DNA of 64,000 nucleotides from assembly GCF_023370115.1 (NCBI RefSeq), contig NZ_CP097160.1, positions 1,550,001 through 1,614,000 on the forward strand, given 5' to 3'. Below the pieces are notes generated by a model. The model searched no databases. It had not been told where the DNA came from and was given only the letters and a program-made list of their open reading frames with translations. Both the position numbers and the translations under genes were made by a program. This stretch comes from Gulosibacter sediminis. GTDB taxonomy: Bacteria > Actinomycetota > Actinomycetes > Actinomycetales > Microbacteriaceae. Shown here one piece after another: positions 26,135 through 36,620 of the stretch. Positions within the stretch are counted from its first letter, which is position 1. Each line of letters starts with the position of its first letter.

Positions 26135-27448
26135 CTACTCCCCCGTCGTCGCGCGGGCGGTGACCGACGCGGCGTGTGCCGGCAGATCCTCCGCGAGCGC
26201 CACCGCGCTGAGGCGGTCGGCCACGTCGGCGAGCGCCGCGGCGTCGTAGCGAATGATCTGCTGGGCGCGCAGGAACGTGTAGGCGCCGAGCCCCGCCGAG
26301 TGTGCCGACTGGCCACCCGTGGGCAGCACGTGATTCGATCCGGCGATGTAGTCGCCGAGCGGCACGGGCGAGTTAGGGCCGAGGAAGATCGCGCCGGCGT
26401 TCGTGATGCCACGCAGCGTCGCGTCGTCGTCGGCGGTGTGGATCTCGAGGTGCTCGGGGCCGTACACGTTCGACACGGCGCAGGCGGCGGCGATGTCGTC
26501 GACGAGCACGATCGCCGACTGCTGGCCCGAAAGCGAGATCTGCACGCGCTCGGCGTGCCTGGTCGCCGCCGCGAGCGCCTCGAGTTCGGATGCGACGGCG
26601 TCGGCGAAAGCCTGGCTGTCGGTGACGAGCACGGCCGCAGCCAGCTCGTCGTGCTCGGCCTGGCTCAGCAGGTCGGCGGCCACGAGCTGCGGCCGCGCGG
26701 TCTCGTCGGCGATGATCAGGATCTCGGTGGGGCCAGCCTCCGCATCGATGCCCACTTGCGCGCTCACGGCGCGCTTCGCGGCCGCGACCCAGACGTTGCC
26801 CGGGCCGGTGATGACGTTGACCGGCTCAAGGTCGAGCTCGGCAACGCCGTAGGCGAGCGCGCCGATCGCGCCCGCGCCACCCATCGCGTAGACCTCGGTG
26901 ACGCCGAGGATGCCCGCGGCCGCGAGGATGGTCGGGTGCGGCAGTCCGCCGAACTCGGCCTGCGCCGGCGAAGCGAGCGCAATCGACGGCACGCCGGCCG
27001 CCTGGGCGGGCACGACGTTCATGACGACGCTCGAGGGGTACACGGCCTTGCCGCCGGGCACGTAGAGCCCGACGCGGTCGACCGGCTGCCAGCGCTGCTC
27101 GACGACCGCCCCGCTCGCGAGTTCGGTGCGGGCGGGCGGCGGCACCTGGGCTGCCGAACCGAGGCGCACGCGGCGAATCATCTCGTCGAGTCCGGCCCGC
27201 ACCTGCGCATCCAGCCCCGCGACGGCCTCGTCGATCGCCGCCTGCGGCACCCGGATGTGCTCGGGGCGCACCCCGTCGAACTTTTCGGCCTGCTCGCGCA
27301 GCGCATCCGCCCCATGCTCGCGCACGTCCTGGATGAGCTGGGTCGCGCCGGCGAGCGCACGGCTCACGTCGACCTCGGGGCGGGGCAGGGCAGCGCGCAG
27401 CTGCGCGACCGAAAGGTCGCGACCGCGCAGATCAATGAGCTGGATCAT
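26135..27448 (-). CDS. hisD: Histidinol dehydrogenase
   Basis: Catalyses the last two oxidation steps of histidine synthesis using NAD and zinc. It has 437 aa, with the family blocks [27 protein letters not shown], and [17 protein letters not shown] with the catalytic and zinc-ligand histidines. TGGAGG precedes ATG 27448. The rest of the his operon is not nearby. It is followed at 4 nt by nrdR, so the two are probably co-transcribed. Confidence 0.96.
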   Translation of the reverse strand: MIQLIDLRGRDLSVAQLRAALPRPEVDVSRALAGATQLIQDVREHGADALREQAEKFDGVRPEHIRVPQAAIDEAVAGLDAQVRAGLDEMIRRVRLGSAAQVPPPARTELASGAVVEQRWQPVDRVGLYVPGGKAVYPSSVVMNVVPAQAAGVPSIALASPAQAEFGGLPHPTILAAAGILGVTEVYAMGGAGAIGALAYGVAELDLEPVNVITGPGNVWVAAAKRAVSAQVGIDAEAGPTEILIIADETARPQLVAADLLSQAEHDELAAAVLVTDSQAFADAVASELEALAAATRHAERVQISLSGQQSAIVLVDDIAAACAVSNVYGPEHLEIHTADDDATLRGITNAGAIFLGPNSPVPLGDYIAGSNHVLPTGGQSAHSAGLGAYTFLRAQQIIRYDAAALADVADRLSAVALAEDLPAHAASVTARATTGE

Positions 27449-27505
27449 AGTGACCTCCAGTCTAGTGACGCGCGCGGGGTCCCCCGCACCGAGTGAACTG
27501 CGCGA

Positions 27506-30500
27506 CTAGCTGACCGAGCCGGGGCCGAGCAGCGCGGCGAGCTCCGAGTAGATCGCCGAGCCGAGCGACACCCGGTGCGGCAGCTCGAACATGCGCACCG
27601 ATTGCTGGGTCTCGAGGTGCAGGCGCACCTCGGACTCGCCCGAATTACGGCGCAGCAGTTCGTCGAGCTCGGTCACAAGCGTCTCGGTCGCGCGCACGTC
27701 GGGCAGCGTCAGGGTAAGCGGCGGGTTGTCGCCGACCGACAAGTGCGGCACCGTGATGCCCTGCGCCGTGATGTTGATGCCATCGTCGCGGTGCTGCGCC
27801 CGGCCGCGAATCACGGCGATCGTGTCGCTCTCGAGCTGATCGCGGTACTCGAGGTAGGTCTTGCCAAGGAACATGATGGTAATCTCGCCGCCGAAGTCCT
27901 CGATCGATACGAGCCCGTACGGGTTACCGGAATTGCGGGCCACGCGGTGCTGCACCGTCGTGATGAGCCCGGCGATCTGCACCTGTTCGCCGTCGCGCAC
28001 GTCGGTGTCGCCGACGAGGTCGAGGATCGGCGTGGCCGAGAGCTTCGAGAGCTCAACCTCCAGGCCCTTGAGCGGGTGGTCGGAGACGTAGAGGCCGAGC
28101 ATGTCGCGCTCGAAGGCGAGCTTGTCCTTGCGAGTGAACTCGGGGCGCTCGGGCACCACCTGTTCCTCTTCCTCGAACTCCATGAGCCCGGCGAAGAGGT
28201 CGACCTGACCGTGGGCCTCGTTGCGCTTGCGGCTCACGGCGGCGTCGATCGCATCGTCGTGAATCTCGAGCAGCGCGCGGCGGGTCGGGCCCATCGTGTC
28301 GAACGCGCCGGCTTTGATGAGCGACTCGACGGTGCGCTTGTTCGCGACCGAGATCGGCACCTTCTTGAGGAAGTCGTGGAACGACGTGAAGTCGCCCTGT
28401 TCCTCGCGTGCCTTGATGATCTCGGCCACGACCTGCTCGCCCACGTTGCGCACGGCGCCGAGGCCGAAGCGGATGTCGTGGCCGACGGCGCGGAAGCGCA
28501 GGGTCGACTCGTTCACGTCGGGCTGCAGCACCTGGATGCGCATGCGGCGGCACTCGTTGAGGTACTCGGCGAGCTTGTCGCGCGAGTCGCCAACCGAGGT
28601 GAGCAGACCGGCCATGTACTCGGGCGCGTAGTGGGTCTTGAGAAATGCGGTCCAGTACGAAATGACGCCGTAGGCGGCCGAGTGGGCCTTGTTGAACGCG
28701 TAGTCCGAGAACGGCAGCAGGATATCCCAGAGCGCCTGCACGGCGGCGTCCGAGAAGCCGCTCTTGTTCATGCCCTCCGAGAAGATCGCGAACTGCTTGT
28801 CGAGCTCGGACTTCTTCTTCTTACCCATCGCGCGACGCAGCAGGTCGGCCTGGCCGAGGGTGTAGCCCGCGACCTTCTGCGCGATCGCCATCACCTGCTC
28901 CTGGTAGATGATGAGGCCGTAGGACTCCGAGAGGATGTCGGCGAGCGGCTCTTCGAGCTCGGGGTGGATCGGCGTGATCGGCTGCTGGCCGTTCTTGCGC
29001 ATCGCGTAGTTCGTGTGCGAATTCGCGCCCATGGGGCCGGGGCGGTAGAGCGCGATCGTCGCCGAGACGTCGTCGAAGTTGTCGGGGCGCATGAGGCGCA
29101 GCAGCGAGCGCAGGCCGTTGCCATCGAGCTGGAACACGCCGAGCGTGTCGCCGCGGCTCAGCAGCTCGTAGGTCGCCTTGTCGGTGAGCTCGAGCGTCTC
29201 GAGGTCGATCGTCTCGCCGCGGTTCTGCGTGATGTTCTCGAGCGCATCCGAGATGATCGTGAGGTTGCGCAGTCCGAGGAAGTCCATCTTGATCAGGCCG
29301 AGCGACTCGCACGAGGGGTAGTCGAACTGCGTGACGATCTGGCCATCCTGCTCGCGCTTCATGAGCGGGATCACGTCGATGATCGGATGCGAGGACATGA
29401 TCACGCCGGCCGCGTGCACGCCCCACTGGCGCTTCAGGCCCTCAATGCCCTTCGCCGTCTCGAACGCCTTCTGGAAGTCGGGGTTCGATTCGATGACGGC
29501 ACGCATCTCCCCCGCCTCCTTGTAGCGTGGGTGCGCCGTGTCGTAGACACCGGCGAGCGGGATGTCCTTGCCCATGATCGCCTCGGGCATCGCCTTCGTG
29601 AGCTGGTCGCCCACCGAGAACGGGTAGCCGAGCACGCGCGAGGCGTCCTTGAGCGCCTGCTTCGACTTGATCGTCCCGTACGTGACGATCTGCGCGACGT
29701 ACTCGTCGCCGTACTTCTCGGTGACGTAGTGGATCACCTCGGAGCGGCGGCGGTCATCGAAGTCGATATCGAAGTCGGGCATCGAGACGCGGTCGGGGTT
29801 GAGGAAGCGCTCGAAGATAAGGCCGTGCTGCAGCGGGTCGAGGTCGGTGATGCGCATCGCGTAGGCGCACATCGAGCCGGCGCCCGAACCACGACCGGGG
29901 CCGACGCGCACGCCGTTCTCCTTCGCCCACTGGATGTAGTCGGCGACGACGAGGAAGTAGCCGGGGAAGCCCATCTGGGTGATGATGCCGATCTCGTAGT
30001 CGGCCTGCTTGCGCACATCGTCGGGGATCGTGTCGCCGTAGCGGTAGTGCAGGCCACGGTCGACCTCCTTCACGAACCACGTCGCCTCGGTCTCCCCCTC
30101 GGGCACCGGGAAGGCGGGCATGTAGTTCGCTTCTTCGTCGAACGCAGCGGTGCAGCGCTCGGCGATGAGGAGGGTGTTGTCGCAGCCCTCGGGGAACTCG
30201 CGGAACTGGTGCCGCATCTCCTCGGCGGTCTTGAGGTAGTACCCCTCGCCATCAAACTTGAAGCGATTCGGGTCGTCGAGCGTCGCGCCCGACTGCACGC
30301 AGAGCAGCGCCGAGTGCGCGACGGCGTCTTCCTTGTGCGTGTAGTGGAGGTCGTTCGTGATCACCATGGGCAGGCCCAGGTGATCGCGCAGCTTCAGCAG
30401 GTCCTCGCGCACGCGGCGCTCAACGCCAACCCCGTGGTCCATGAACTCGAGGAAGAAGTTGTCCTTGCCGAAGATGTCGCGGAACTCGCCCGCGGCCTCG

Positions 30501-31012
30501 ACCGCCGCATCCCACTGCCCGAGCCGCAGGCGCGTCTGCACCTCGCCGGAAGGGCAGCCCGTCGTCGCAATGATGCCCTTCGCATAGCGCTGCAGCAGCT
30601 CGCGGTCCATGCGCGGCTTGAAGTACTGCCCCTCGATGGAGGCGTAGGACGAGAGCCGGAACAGGTTGTGCATGCCCTCGGTGGTCTCGGACAGCATCGT
30701 CATGTGCGTGTACGCGCCACCACCTGAGACGTCGTCACCGCCACCGTTGCCCCAGCGCACGCGCGAGCGGTCGGAGCGGTGCGTGCCCGGGGTGAGGTAC
30801 GCCTCGGTGCCGATGATCGGCTTGATGTCGTAGCGCTTCGCGGTACGGAAGAACTCGTACGCCGAGAACATGTTGCCGTGGTCAGTGGTCGCGATCGCCG
30901 GCATGCCGAGTTCGGCCGCGCGTTTGATCATGTCCTCGATCTTCGCCGCACCGTCGAGCATCGAATACTCGGTGTGATTGTGCAGGTGAACGAACGAGTC
31001 TGTTGCCGCCAC
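27506..31012 (-). CDS. dnaE: DNA polymerase III alpha subunit
   Basis: Replicative polymerase, 1168 aa from GTG 31012. An N-terminal PHP domain (HLHNHTEYSMLDG, TTDHGNMF), the catalytic palm with PDFDIDFDD and its aspartates, the fingers segment RRAMGKKKKSELD, helix-hairpin-helix and OB-fold regions follow in normal order. The frame includes a TTG five codons upstream at 31027, but GGAGG stands 8 nt before the GTG, which is therefore preferred. It matches DnaE1 in type, without the shorter mutagenic DnaE2 plan. Confidence 0.97.
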   Translation of the reverse strand: MAATDSFVHLHNHTEYSMLDGAAKIEDMIKRAAELGMPAIATTDHGNMFSAYEFFRTAKRYDIKPIIGTEAYLTPGTHRSDRSRVRWGNGGGDDVSGGGAYTHMTMLSETTEGMHNLFRLSSYASIEGQYFKPRMDRELLQRYAKGIIATTGCPSGEVQTRLRLGQWDAAVEAAGEFRDIFGKDNFFLEFMDHGVGVERRVREDLLKLRDHLGLPMVITNDLHYTHKEDAVAHSALLCVQSGATLDDPNRFKFDGEGYYLKTAEEMRHQFREFPEGCDNTLLIAERCTAAFDEEANYMPAFPVPEGETEATWFVKEVDRGLHYRYGDTIPDDVRKQADYEIGIITQMGFPGYFLVVADYIQWAKENGVRVGPGRGSGAGSMCAYAMRITDLDPLQHGLIFERFLNPDRVSMPDFDIDFDDRRRSEVIHYVTEKYGDEYVAQIVTYGTIKSKQALKDASRVLGYPFSVGDQLTKAMPEAIMGKDIPLAGVYDTAHPRYKEAGEMRAVIESNPDFQKAFETAKGIEGLKRQWGVHAAGVIMSSHPIIDVIPLMKREQDGQIVTQFDYPSCESLGLIKMDFLGLRNLTIISDALENITQNRGETIDLETLELTDKATYELLSRGDTLGVFQLDGNGLRSLLRLMRPDNFDDVSATIALYRPGPMGANSHTNYAMRKNGQQPITPIHPELEEPLADILSESYGLIIYQEQVMAIAQKVAGYTLGQADLLRRAMGKKKKSELDKQFAIFSEGMNKSGFSDAAVQALWDILLPFSDYAFNKAHSAAYGVISYWTAFLKTHYAPEYMAGLLTSVGDSRDKLAEYLNECRRMRIQVLQPDVNESTLRFRAVGHDIRFGLGAVRNVGEQVVAEIIKAREEQGDFTSFHDFLKKVPISVANKRTVESLIKAGAFDTMGPTRRALLEIHDDAIDAAVSRKRNEAHGQVDLFAGLMEFEEEEQVVPERPEFTRKDKLAFERDMLGLYVSDHPLKGLEVELSKLSATPILDLVGDTDVRDGEQVQIAGLITTVQHRVARNSGNPYGLVSIEDFGGEITIMFLGKTYLEYRDQLESDTIAVIRGRAQHRDDGINITAQGITVPHLSVGDNPPLTLTLPDVRATETLVTELDELLRRNSGESEVRLHLETQQSVRMFELPHRVSLGSAIYSELAALLGPGSVS

Positions 31013-31047
31013 GGTGTGTTCCTCCAAGCTCTCGCGAAGCCTCGAGT

Positions 31048-31977
31048 CTACTCGGGCTTACCCGCCCGCAAGAGTTCCAGGGCGTGTTGCAGATCGGCCG
31101 GATACTCCGAGCTGAATTCAACGTAGCCGCCGCGCTCGGGATGCTCAAAACCAAGCTTCACGGCGTGCAGCCACTGCCGCTCGAGGCCGAGGGCCGCGGC
31201 GAGCTTCGGGTCGCCGCCGTAGAGCGGGTCGCCCATGCACGGGTGGTGCTGGGCCGACATGTGCACGCGGATCTGGTGGGTGCGGCCGGTCTCTAGGTGC
31301 ACTTCGATGAGCGAGCCGCGACGGAACGCCTCGAGCGTCTCGTAGTGGGTGATCGAAGGCTTGCCGCCGGCGACCACCGCGAACTTCCAGCTCGAGCCGG
31401 GATGCCGGCCGATCGGCGCGTCAATCGTGCCCGAGAGCGGGTCGAGCAGACCCTGCACGACCGCGTGATACGTCTTGTCGACCGTGCGATCGCGGAAAGC
31501 CTGCTTGAGCACCGAGTAGGCACGCTCGGTCTTCGCGACGACCATGAGGCCGCTCGTGCCGACGTCGAGGCGGTGCACGATGCCCTGGCGCTCCGGCTGC
31601 CCCGAAGTCGAAATGCGGAAGCCGGCAGCGGCGAGCGCGCCAAGCACGGTTGGGCCGGTCCACCCCACCGAGGGATGTGCGGCAACGCCGACCGGCTTCA
31701 TGACGACGACGAAGCTCGCCTCGTCGTGCACGATCTCGAGCTCGGGCACGTCGATCGGCTCGACCTCCAGGGGCCGCTCGGGCTCCCACTCGACGTCGAG
31801 CATCGCGCCGGCCCGGAGGCGGTCCGACTTGCCGACGACGCGGCCGTCAAGGCGAACCGTTCCCCCATCGGCGATCGCGGCCACTCGCGAACGGCTCAGG
31901 CCGAGGAGCTTCGAGACTCCGGCATCCACCCGCTCGCCGTCGAGGCCGTCGGGTACCGGCAGCATCCGTGATTCCAT
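31048..31977 (-). CDS. RluA family pseudouridine synthase
   Basis: Modifies uridines in 23S rRNA or other RNA. It has 309 aa: an N-terminal S4 RNA-binding domain ([15 protein letters not shown]) and the catalytic core with the aspartate in [12 protein letters not shown], then [11 protein letters not shown]. The S4 domain and layout are like RluD, but the exact target positions cannot be told. It starts 2 nt after the lspA stop, so the two are probably co-transcribed, as commonly seen. Confidence 0.94.
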   Translation of the reverse strand: MESRMLPVPDGLDGERVDAGVSKLLGLSRSRVAAIADGGTVRLDGRVVGKSDRLRAGAMLDVEWEPERPLEVEPIDVPELEIVHDEASFVVVMKPVGVAAHPSVGWTGPTVLGALAAAGFRISTSGQPERQGIVHRLDVGTSGLMVVAKTERAYSVLKQAFRDRTVDKTYHAVVQGLLDPLSGTIDAPIGRHPGSSWKFAVVAGGKPSITHYETLEAFRRGSLIEVHLETGRTHQIRVHMSAQHHPCMGDPLYGGDPKLAAALGLERQWLHAVKLGFEHPERGGYVEFSSEYPADLQHALELLRAGKPE

Positions 31978-31979
31978 GG

Positions 31980-32558
31980 CTAGGCCCGCGCGCTTTCGTC
32001 GGGCGTCGCCTCGGCGTCATCGGCCGGCTCGTCATCGCCCCGCTTGCGGCGGCGACCGTCGAGGCCGACGTCGAGAATCGTGAGCAGCACAAACAGGCAC
32101 ATGCCCACGACGACGCCGATGTCGGCGACGTTATAGATCGCCGGCATCATCCATGGCGTCGAGATGAAGTCGACGACGTGCCCCTCGCCAAACGACGGTG
32201 GTCGAAACAGGCGATCAAACAGGTTGCCGAGCGCGCCGCCGAGCACGAGGCCGAACACGAGCGCCCACCACTTCGACTGGATGCGCCGGGCCAGCACCAC
32301 GATCACGACGACCACCGCGGTGGCCACGATCGTGAGGATCCAGGTCATGTCGGCGATCATCGAGAACGCCGCGCCGGGGTTGCGCACGAAGTACCACTGC
32401 AAGACGTTGCCGAGCACCGGCACGACTTCACCCTCGGTCAGATTCGTTTCGACGAGGTGCTTCGTGAATTGGTCAAGGGAAAACCAGACAACAGCGATGC
32501 CGGCCAGGAGTGCAAGGACTCCTGGCCGGACTCGCCGTTCGGGGGATGCGTCGCTCAC
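31980..32558 (-). CDS. lspA: Lipoprotein signal peptidase (signal peptidase II)
   Basis: Inner-membrane aspartic protease that removes signal peptides from prolipoproteins such as CtaC and the solute-binding protein in this window. It has 192 aa and four helices, with conserved [28 protein letters not shown] and the catalytic aspartates in FDRL and [10 protein letters not shown] charged C-terminal tail ([10 protein letters not shown]) follows. It begins 6 nt downstream of wag31. Confidence 0.95.
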   Translation of the reverse strand: MSDASPERRVRPGVLALLAGIAVVWFSLDQFTKHLVETNLTEGEVVPVLGNVLQWYFVRNPGAAFSMIADMTWILTIVATAVVVVIVVLARRIQSKWWALVFGLVLGGALGNLFDRLFRPPSFGEGHVVDFISTPWMMPAIYNVADIGVVVGMCLFVLLTILDVGLDGRRRKRGDDEPADDAEATPDESARA

Positions 32559-32564
32559 GCGGTG

Positions 32565-33398
32565 TTAGTTCTTCGCCTCGCCACCGTCGAACTCGTTGCT
32601 CGAAGCAGTGAACTCTTCGAGCTGACCCTCGATGTAGCTGCGCAGCTGTGTGCGGTAGCTCGCCTCGAAGCCGCGCAGCTCTTCGATGCGCTCCTCGAGT
32701 CGGGTCTTCGTGTTCTCAAGGTTCGTCGTGATCTCACGCTCGCGGGTCTCCGCGTTCGTGATCAGCGTCTTCGCCTTGTTCTCGGCCTCGCTCACGAGGC
32801 GGTTCGCGTTGGTCTGCGATTCCTGCGTGCGCTTGGTCGCGGCGGCCTCGGCCTCCTGCGTGAGCTTGCTCGCGGCAGCCTCGGCGTCGCTCTTGCGCTT
32901 CTGCGCCTCGGCCTCAGCGTCGGCAACGAGCTTCGACGCCTTCGTCTCGGCTTCCTTGATGAGCTGGTCGCGGGTGCGCGTACCTTCGGCAACGTGCTCG
33001 TCGTGCAGGCGACGGGCGAGGGCGAGGAGCGAGGAGCTCGAGGCGGCTTCGTCTTCGCCACCCGCGACTGCGGCGGCGGGAGCTGTCGCGGCCGGCGCAA
33101 CCTGCGCTGCGGGCGCCGGGGCTGCGGGTGCCTCGGGCTCGGCCGGTGCCTCGGGCGCTTCGGCCTCGGGCTCGGCAGGTGCTTCGGGCTGGGTCTGCGC
33201 TGCCGCAGCGGGCGCGGACGCACCCTCCGACTGCAGTCGCTCGTTTTCGGTGCGGAGTTCGTCGTTCTCGGCGATCAGGCGACGCAGTTCTACGACAACC
33301 TCGTCAAGGAAGTCGTCTACTTCGTCCTGGTCGTATCCCTCACGGAACTTCGTCTGCTGAAAACGCTTATTGACCACGTCTTCCGGAGTCAGTGCCAT
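32565..33398 (-). CDS. wag31: DivIVA/Wag31 polar growth protein
   Basis: Coiled-coil protein that marks poles and septa and recruits cell wall synthesis in actinobacteria. It has 277 aa: an N-terminal DivIVA membrane-binding domain (TPEDVVNKRFQQTKFREGYD), a first coiled coil, an alanine-, proline- and glutamate-rich linker at about residues 75-120, and a long second coiled coil. ATG 33398 is chosen over the ATG at 33440 because family sequence starts at ALTPEDV and AAAGGG stands upstream. Probably followed by lspA and rluA in one transcript. Confidence 0.95.
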   Translation of the reverse strand: MALTPEDVVNKRFQQTKFREGYDQDEVDDFLDEVVVELRRLIAENDELRTENERLQSEGASAPAAAAQTQPEAPAEPEAEAPEAPAEPEAPAAPAPAAQVAPAATAPAAAVAGGEDEAASSSSLLALARRLHDEHVAEGTRTRDQLIKEAETKASKLVADAEAEAQKRKSDAEAAASKLTQEAEAAATKRTQESQTNANRLVSEAENKAKTLITNAETREREITTNLENTKTRLEERIEELRGFEASYRTQLRSYIEGQLEEFTASSNEFDGGEAKN

Positions 33399-33508
33399 TT
33401 CCGACCCTTTCGTTTCGACAAGAAGTTTGGTACCGATCACACTACGGTACTTGTGCCACGTTCGTCACATTCCATAGCGGTGAACCCGTCCACGATAGCG
33501 AGCGAGTC

Positions 33509-33826
33509 TTAGAAGAAGATGCTCCGCACGACGATCGACAGCACGCTCAGCGCAATGATGACGACGATCCACGCGAGGTCGAGCGCGACGGGGCCAACAC
33601 GCACCGGCTTGATCCAGCGGCGCACGAACTTCAGCGGCGGATCGGTCAGCGTGTACACGAATTCGGCGAGCAAGAGCACGAAGCCGCGCGGTCGGAAACT
33701 CGGCACGAGCACGACGACCCAATCGAGAATGAGCCGCGCCCACATGACGAAGTTATAGAGCTGCAGGGCGATCAGCAGGATCGTGCCAATGAGAGCCAAA
33801 GGGGGCGCGCTTTCTTTGAGATTCAA
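33509..33826 (-). CDS. YggT family membrane protein
   Basis: A 105-aa protein with two YggT hydrophobic segments (LIALQLYNFVMWARLILDWV and DLAWIVVIIALSVLSIVV), separated by a loop with PPLKFVRRWIKP. The family is found in division clusters; its role is poorly known, with links to membrane or osmotic functions. It sits between sepF and wag31, the usual place in actinobacteria, but the hairpin at 33881-33912 separates it from sepF. Confidence 0.93.
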   Translation of the reverse strand: MNLKESAPPLALIGTILLIALQLYNFVMWARLILDWVVVLVPSFRPRGFVLLLAEFVYTLTDPPLKFVRRWIKPVRVGPVALDLAWIVVIIALSVLSIVVRSIFF

Positions 33827-33880
33827 TCGGTCGAGCGAGCGACCACCTAGTTATTCTGCCAGGCTCCCGGAAAACAGCCA

Positions 33881-33912
33881 TCGGCGGCGCACCGTATTCG
33901 GTGCACCGCCGA
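33881..33912 (-). terminator. Terminator downstream of sepF
   Basis: Stem of 13 pairs with one mismatch and a TATT loop, followed on the minus strand by TTTT. It lies 34 nt after the sepF stop and separates the ftsZ-yggS-sepF block from yggT-wag31. Confidence 0.8.
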
Positions 33913-33945
33913 GGTGATCACACCTGGAGGCCGAAGCCGGACCGC

Positions 33946-34452
33946 CTACGCGAAGAAGGTCGGGTCGTCGTTGCGCACGTGCTGCTCATCGCCGTGCACG
34001 TTAACGTGCTCGGGGGTGAGCAGGAACACGCGGTTGGTAACGCGTTCGATGCGACCGTTGAGCCCCTGCGTCAGGCCCGACGCGAAGTCGATGATGCGAC
34101 GCGCGTCGGCGTCGGTCATCTGCGAGAGGTTCATGATGACGGGCACACCATCGCGGAAGCTCTCGGCGATGAGCTGGGCGTCCTTGTCGTAGGCCTTCGG
34201 GTGGACGGTCAGGATTTCGTTCATCTCTCCAACTGCTGTGGTCGAGGGCTTCGGAGCCGGGGCGGGGGTCACCGTCGGCTTGATCGGCGTCACGGGCGCC
34301 GAGAACTCTTCCTCCTGCACCGCCTCGACGCGGTCGGTCTGCACGGGTGCCGGCGCCGGTGCCGGACGCGAGGATGCGGTCGGTGCGGTGGTCTCTTCCT
34401 GCTCCTCGGCGAGGCCGAGGTAGACCATGGCATTGCGAAGGGGGTTAGCCAT
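33946..34452 (-). CDS. sepF: Cell division protein SepF
   Basis: Membrane anchor for FtsZ in bacteria that lack FtsA. It has 168 aa: a short N-terminal amphipathic helix (MANPLRNAMVYLGLA), a proline- and glutamate-rich linker to about residue 70, and the SepF core with HPKAYDKDAQLIAESF and RRIIDFASGLTQGL. FtsZ in the same cluster ends with DIPDFLR, the type of tail SepF binds. No ftsA is present, consistent with this role. Confidence 0.95.
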   Translation of the reverse strand: MANPLRNAMVYLGLAEEQEETTAPTASSRPAPAPAPVQTDRVEAVQEEEFSAPVTPIKPTVTPAPAPKPSTTAVGEMNEILTVHPKAYDKDAQLIAESFRDGVPVIMNLSQMTDADARRIIDFASGLTQGLNGRIERVTNRVFLLTPEHVNVHGDEQHVRNDDPTFFA

Positions 34453-34483
34453 TGTTGCCTCCTGTGATTGGTGTTACTCCACG

Positions 34484-35197
34484 TTATTGCGCGCCGGGCC
34501 GTTTTCCGGTGATTGCCTCGCCGATTCGCAGGTGTGTTGCTCCCTGTGAAATTGCTGAATGGAAGTCGTGGGACATTCCCATCGACAGCCAGTCGGCGTC
34601 GGGCGCGAGGGTGCGGATGCGCTCGGAGATTTCGCGCGCCTGCGCGAACGCGGCTTCGGGCTCCATGCCGATCGGAGCAACCGTCATCACGCCGCGAAGC
34701 CGCAGCGTCGGGGTCGCGAGGATCCGCTCAGCGAGCGCCTCGGCGTTGGGCAGCGGCACGCCGCCGCGGCTCGTGTCACCGTCGATCGACAGTTGAATCG
34801 TCACGTCAACCGTGACGTCTTCGAGCTTCGCGAGGGCATCAACGAGGTCTTCGCGGTCGATCGATTCGATGACGTCGGCGTACCGCGCGACCTGCCGGGC
34901 CTTGTTGCGCTGCAGCTGGCCGATGAAGTGCAGCCGGGCGTCGGCCACCTCGTGGGCGACCTCGGCCTTGAGCCGGGACTCGGGGTGTCGGTTCTCACCG
35001 AAGTCGCGCACGCCGAGCTCGGCAAGGGCGCGCACGATCTCGGGGTCGTGGAACTTCGTGACGGCGACGAGCGTGATGTCTTCGGCCGCGCGGCCGGCTG
35101 CCGACGCGGCGTCAGAAATGCGCTCGCGCACCGTCGCGAGACGGTGCGCGAGTTCGGCGTCGCTCCCCCACGAGGGCGAAACGGGCGTAGTGGTCAC
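34484..35197 (-). CDS. YggS family pyridoxal phosphate-binding protein
   Basis: Pyridoxal 5'-phosphate homeostasis protein, 237 aa, alanine-racemase-like TIM barrel. The PLP lysine is in LVAVTKFHD, followed by the RDFGENR motif; the phosphate-binding region is near the C terminus (LSMGMSHDF). It sits between ftsZ and sepF. In many actinobacteria a YfiH/PgeF laccase-domain gene stands between ftsZ and yggS; here the ftsZ stop is only 6 nt from the yggS start, so that gene is missing. Confidence 0.94.
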   Translation of the reverse strand: MTTTPVSPSWGSDAELAHRLATVRERISDAASAAGRAAEDITLVAVTKFHDPEIVRALAELGVRDFGENRHPESRLKAEVAHEVADARLHFIGQLQRNKARQVARYADVIESIDREDLVDALAKLEDVTVDVTIQLSIDGDTSRGGVPLPNAEALAERILATPTLRLRGVMTVAPIGMEPEAAFAQAREISERIRTLAPDADWLSMGMSHDFHSAISQGATHLRIGEAITGKRPGAQ

Positions 35198-35203
35198 GAC
35201 GAT

Positions 35204-36505
35204 CTAGCGCAGAAAGTCGGGGATGTCGAGGTCGTTCTCGTCCTCGCCGTACGAGGCGTCGGCATAGGGCGACTCGGTCTGGCGCGGCGAGATGGTCGGC
35301 GCCTCAGCGGTCGACCACGCGGGGCTCTCGCCGAGACGCGGGGCCGCCTCTTCGGCGGGCTTGCGCTCGGCCGGCTGCTCGGTCGAGCCTGCCGCGTTGG
35401 CCGAGTTCGAGGTGTTGGTCGAGGCGTAGGCCGGGGCCTGCGGCTCCTCCTGCTTCGCCGACTGGTTGCGCGCGGTGGCCTCTTCGAGCGAGGGCAGCGG
35501 GTTCGGCGCCGACTTCGGGATCTCGGCCTCGTCAAGCGGACGGGGCTCACCGCCGTCGAAGCCCGCGGCAATGACGGTCACGCGCACCTCGTCGCCGAGG
35601 GTGTCGTCGACCGCAGTACCGAGAATGATGTTCGCACCCTCGTGCACGGCGTCACGCACGAGCTGCGCCGCCTCGGCGACTTCGAACATGCCGAGGTTCG
35701 AACCACCCTGCACCGAGAGCAGCACGCCGTGCGCGCCCTCAATCGAGGCCTCGAGCAGCGGCGACGCGACCGCGAGTTCGGCGGCCTTCACCGAGCGGTC
35801 GGCGCCCCGTGAGGTGCCGATACCCATGAGCGCCGAACCGGCGCCCTGCATGACCGACTTCACATCGGCGAAGTCGACGTTAATCACACCCGGGTTGGTG
35901 ATGAGGTCGGTGATGCCCTGCACACCGGCGAGGAGCACCTGGTCGGCCGTGGCGAACGCCTCGAGCATCGAGATGCCGCGGTCGCTGATCGCGAGCAGGC
36001 GGTCGTTCGGCACGACGATGAGCGCGTCGACCTGCTCCTTGAGCGCAGCGACGCCGTGCTCGGCCTGGTCTGCGCGGCGACGGCCTTCGAACGAGAACGG
36101 TTTCGTGACGACACCGATGGTGAGCGCGCCGAGCGACTTCGCGATGCGCGCGACCACGGGCGCACCGCCGGTGCCCGTGCCGCCACCCTCGCCCGCGGTC
36201 ACGAAGACCATGTCGGCGCCGGTGAGCGCCTCCTCGATCTCCTCAACGTGGTCTTCGGCCGCGCGACGGCCGATTTCGGGGTCGGCGCCGGCGCCGAGAC
36301 CGCGCGTAAGTTCGCGGCCGACGTCGAGCTTGACGTCGGCGTCCGACATCAGCAGCGCCTGCGCGTCAGTGTTGATTGCGATGAACTCGACGCCGCGCAG
36401 ACCGATGTCGATCATTCGGTTCACGGCATTCACGCCACCGCCACCAACGCCGACGACCTTGATTACGGCGAGGTAGTTGTTCGTTGCTGCACTGGTGTTC
36501 GACAC
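35204..36505 (-). CDS. ftsZ: Cell division protein FtsZ
   Basis: Tubulin-like GTPase that forms the Z ring. It has 433 aa: GTP-binding core with [13 protein letters not shown] and the tubulin signature [12 protein letters not shown], catalytic T7-loop region [10 protein letters not shown], a glutamine/serine-rich disordered linker at about residues 330-420, and the conserved C-terminal tail DLDIPDFLR. Between ftsQ and ftsZ there is a 143-nt gap with a 21-nt palindrome. Followed by yggS and sepF. Confidence 0.97.
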   Translation of the reverse strand: MSNTSAATNNYLAVIKVVGVGGGGVNAVNRMIDIGLRGVEFIAINTDAQALLMSDADVKLDVGRELTRGLGAGADPEIGRRAAEDHVEEIEEALTGADMVFVTAGEGGGTGTGGAPVVARIAKSLGALTIGVVTKPFSFEGRRRADQAEHGVAALKEQVDALIVVPNDRLLAISDRGISMLEAFATADQVLLAGVQGITDLITNPGVINVDFADVKSVMQGAGSALMGIGTSRGADRSVKAAELAVASPLLEASIEGAHGVLLSVQGGSNLGMFEVAEAAQLVRDAVHEGANIILGTAVDDTLGDEVRVTVIAAGFDGGEPRPLDEAEIPKSAPNPLPSLEEATARNQSAKQEEPQAPAYASTNTSNSANAAGSTEQPAERKPAEEAAPRLGESPAWSTAEAPTISPRQTESPYADASYGEDENDLDIPDFLR

Positions 36506-36620
36506 GTGAGCGGCCCCTTTGTCGTGGTCGTGATGGGCGGGATTTCGAGAGCAACCCTAGGAGCGAGGATTGCGCCCGCGCCCCAGGCGTGCCGGGCGTG
36601 TTGCCGAGGTGACCCAAATC

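Noticed and set aside
27575-30727. 1050-aa open frame on the plus strand opposite dnaE
   Set aside because: It is antisense to a complete dnaE with all motifs; long antisense frames are expected at this GC content and the product is rich in Arg, His and Val with no known domain.
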